Position numbers and translations under genes: made by a program. The notes beneath the pieces were generated by a model. It had not been told where the DNA came from. It searched no databases and saw only the letters and a list, made by a program, of their open reading frames with translations. From positions 1,573,344 through 1,637,343 of the forward strand of contig CP128386.1 of NCBI GenBank assembly GCA_030345135.1: a stretch of DNA of 64,000 nucleotides. Reading direction: 5' to 3'. Of this stretch, positions 63,778 through 64,000 are shown piece by piece. Origin of the DNA: Chitinophagaceae bacterium DXS (GTDB lineage: Bacteria; Bacteroidota; Bacteroidia; Chitinophagales; Chitinophagaceae). Numbering within the stretch: the first letter of the stretch is position 1; each line of letters starts with the position of its first letter.

Positions 63778-64000
63778 TTAAAATTGAAGGTTAACGCCAA
63801 ATGTGTATAAACCTGTTTGCGGATAGTAAACCGCTCTTCCTGAAGGTGTTTCAGGATCAAGGTGCCATTCATTCAGTTTGGAAATGGTAAACACATTGGT
63901 TGCGGAAACATAAAAACGTAATCTTTGTACATGAATATTTCTGAGCACTGATGCCGGAATATTGTAAGCCAGTTGTATGTTTTTCAGACGCAGGTAATCA
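63778..64000 (-). CDS. SusC/RagA-type TonB-dependent transporter, C-terminal part
   Basis: The frame is open from the window edge to a TAA at 63778-63780. The residues read DYLRLKNIQLAYNIP, then RLRFYVSATNVFTIS, and end YTFGVNLQF, the standard C-terminal strands of a SusC. The rest lies beyond the window. It precedes susD by 30 bp, so it is the first gene of this locus. Confidence 0.92.
   Translation of the reverse strand, partial: DYLRLKNIQLAYNIPASVLRNIHVQRLRFYVSATNVFTISKLNEWHLDPETPSGRAVYYPQTGLYTFGVNLQF

Overview
The window looks like a piece of a Bacteroidota chromosome, most likely from a Chitinophagaceae-type soil or freshwater bacterium. The evidence is two SusC/SusD loci, a protein with a C-terminal T9SS sorting domain, short AUG starts without clear Shine-Dalgarno sequences, a type-3 prolyl-tRNA synthetase, Cys-type sulfatases and the DUF families present. 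No rRNA, tRNA, CRISPR array, prophage or transposase gene was recognised by eye.

Layout. 0-11 kb: housekeeping and envelope genes (TrmH-like methyltransferase, proS, a low-complexity lipoprotein, an OmpP1/FadL-like barrel, a protealysin-type M4 protease with its emfourin-like inhibitor, a Crp/Fnr regulator, a DUF3179 protein, rpiA). 11.6-16.7 kb: a TetR regulator and a TolC-HlyD-EmrB tripartite efflux operon, with near-identical palindromes before and after tetR that are probably the repressor's operators. 16.8-23 kb: bestrophin-like channel, DUF2490 barrel, serine hydrolase, small proteins and an orphan FtsX-type permease. 23.6-26.7 kb: a large secreted GloVer-repeat protein. 27.1-35.9 kb: four minus-strand signalling genes (three histidine kinases and a response regulator). 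Divergent from these, 36.3-43.8 kb: response regulator, HEAT protein, two GT2 synthases and a TPR-YaiO barrel protein, which reads as a complete exopolysaccharide synthesis and export module. 44-64 kb: a DUF4838 protein, an RsbQ-like hydrolase, a SusCD-TlpA locus, a DUF4230 protein, miaA, an NtrC-like regulator without an HTH domain, and a second SusCD locus with two sulfatases (a sulfated-glycan utilisation locus) that runs off the right edge.

Non-coding DNA is unusual. Nearly every large intergenic gap is filled with degenerate tandem arrays of short words (heptads such as AAGCCTA, or GATTTGA, TACGTTA, TCTTACA and others). Many gaps hold two inverse-complementary arms around a unique core, so each could fold back. 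Longer tandem units (131, 64/71, 85 and 194 bp), a MITE-like element with perfect terminal inverted repeats (second copy 34 kb away), a separate fold-back element and a decayed tandem duplication of two gene ends are also present.

The most promising systems are the kinase/exopolysaccharide island (27-44 kb), the paired TetR operators of the efflux operon, the HTH-less NtrC protein with a GSFTSA loop, and the paired-arm intergenic repeat blocks. All functional calls rest on reading the sequence and family knowledge; no database search was run.
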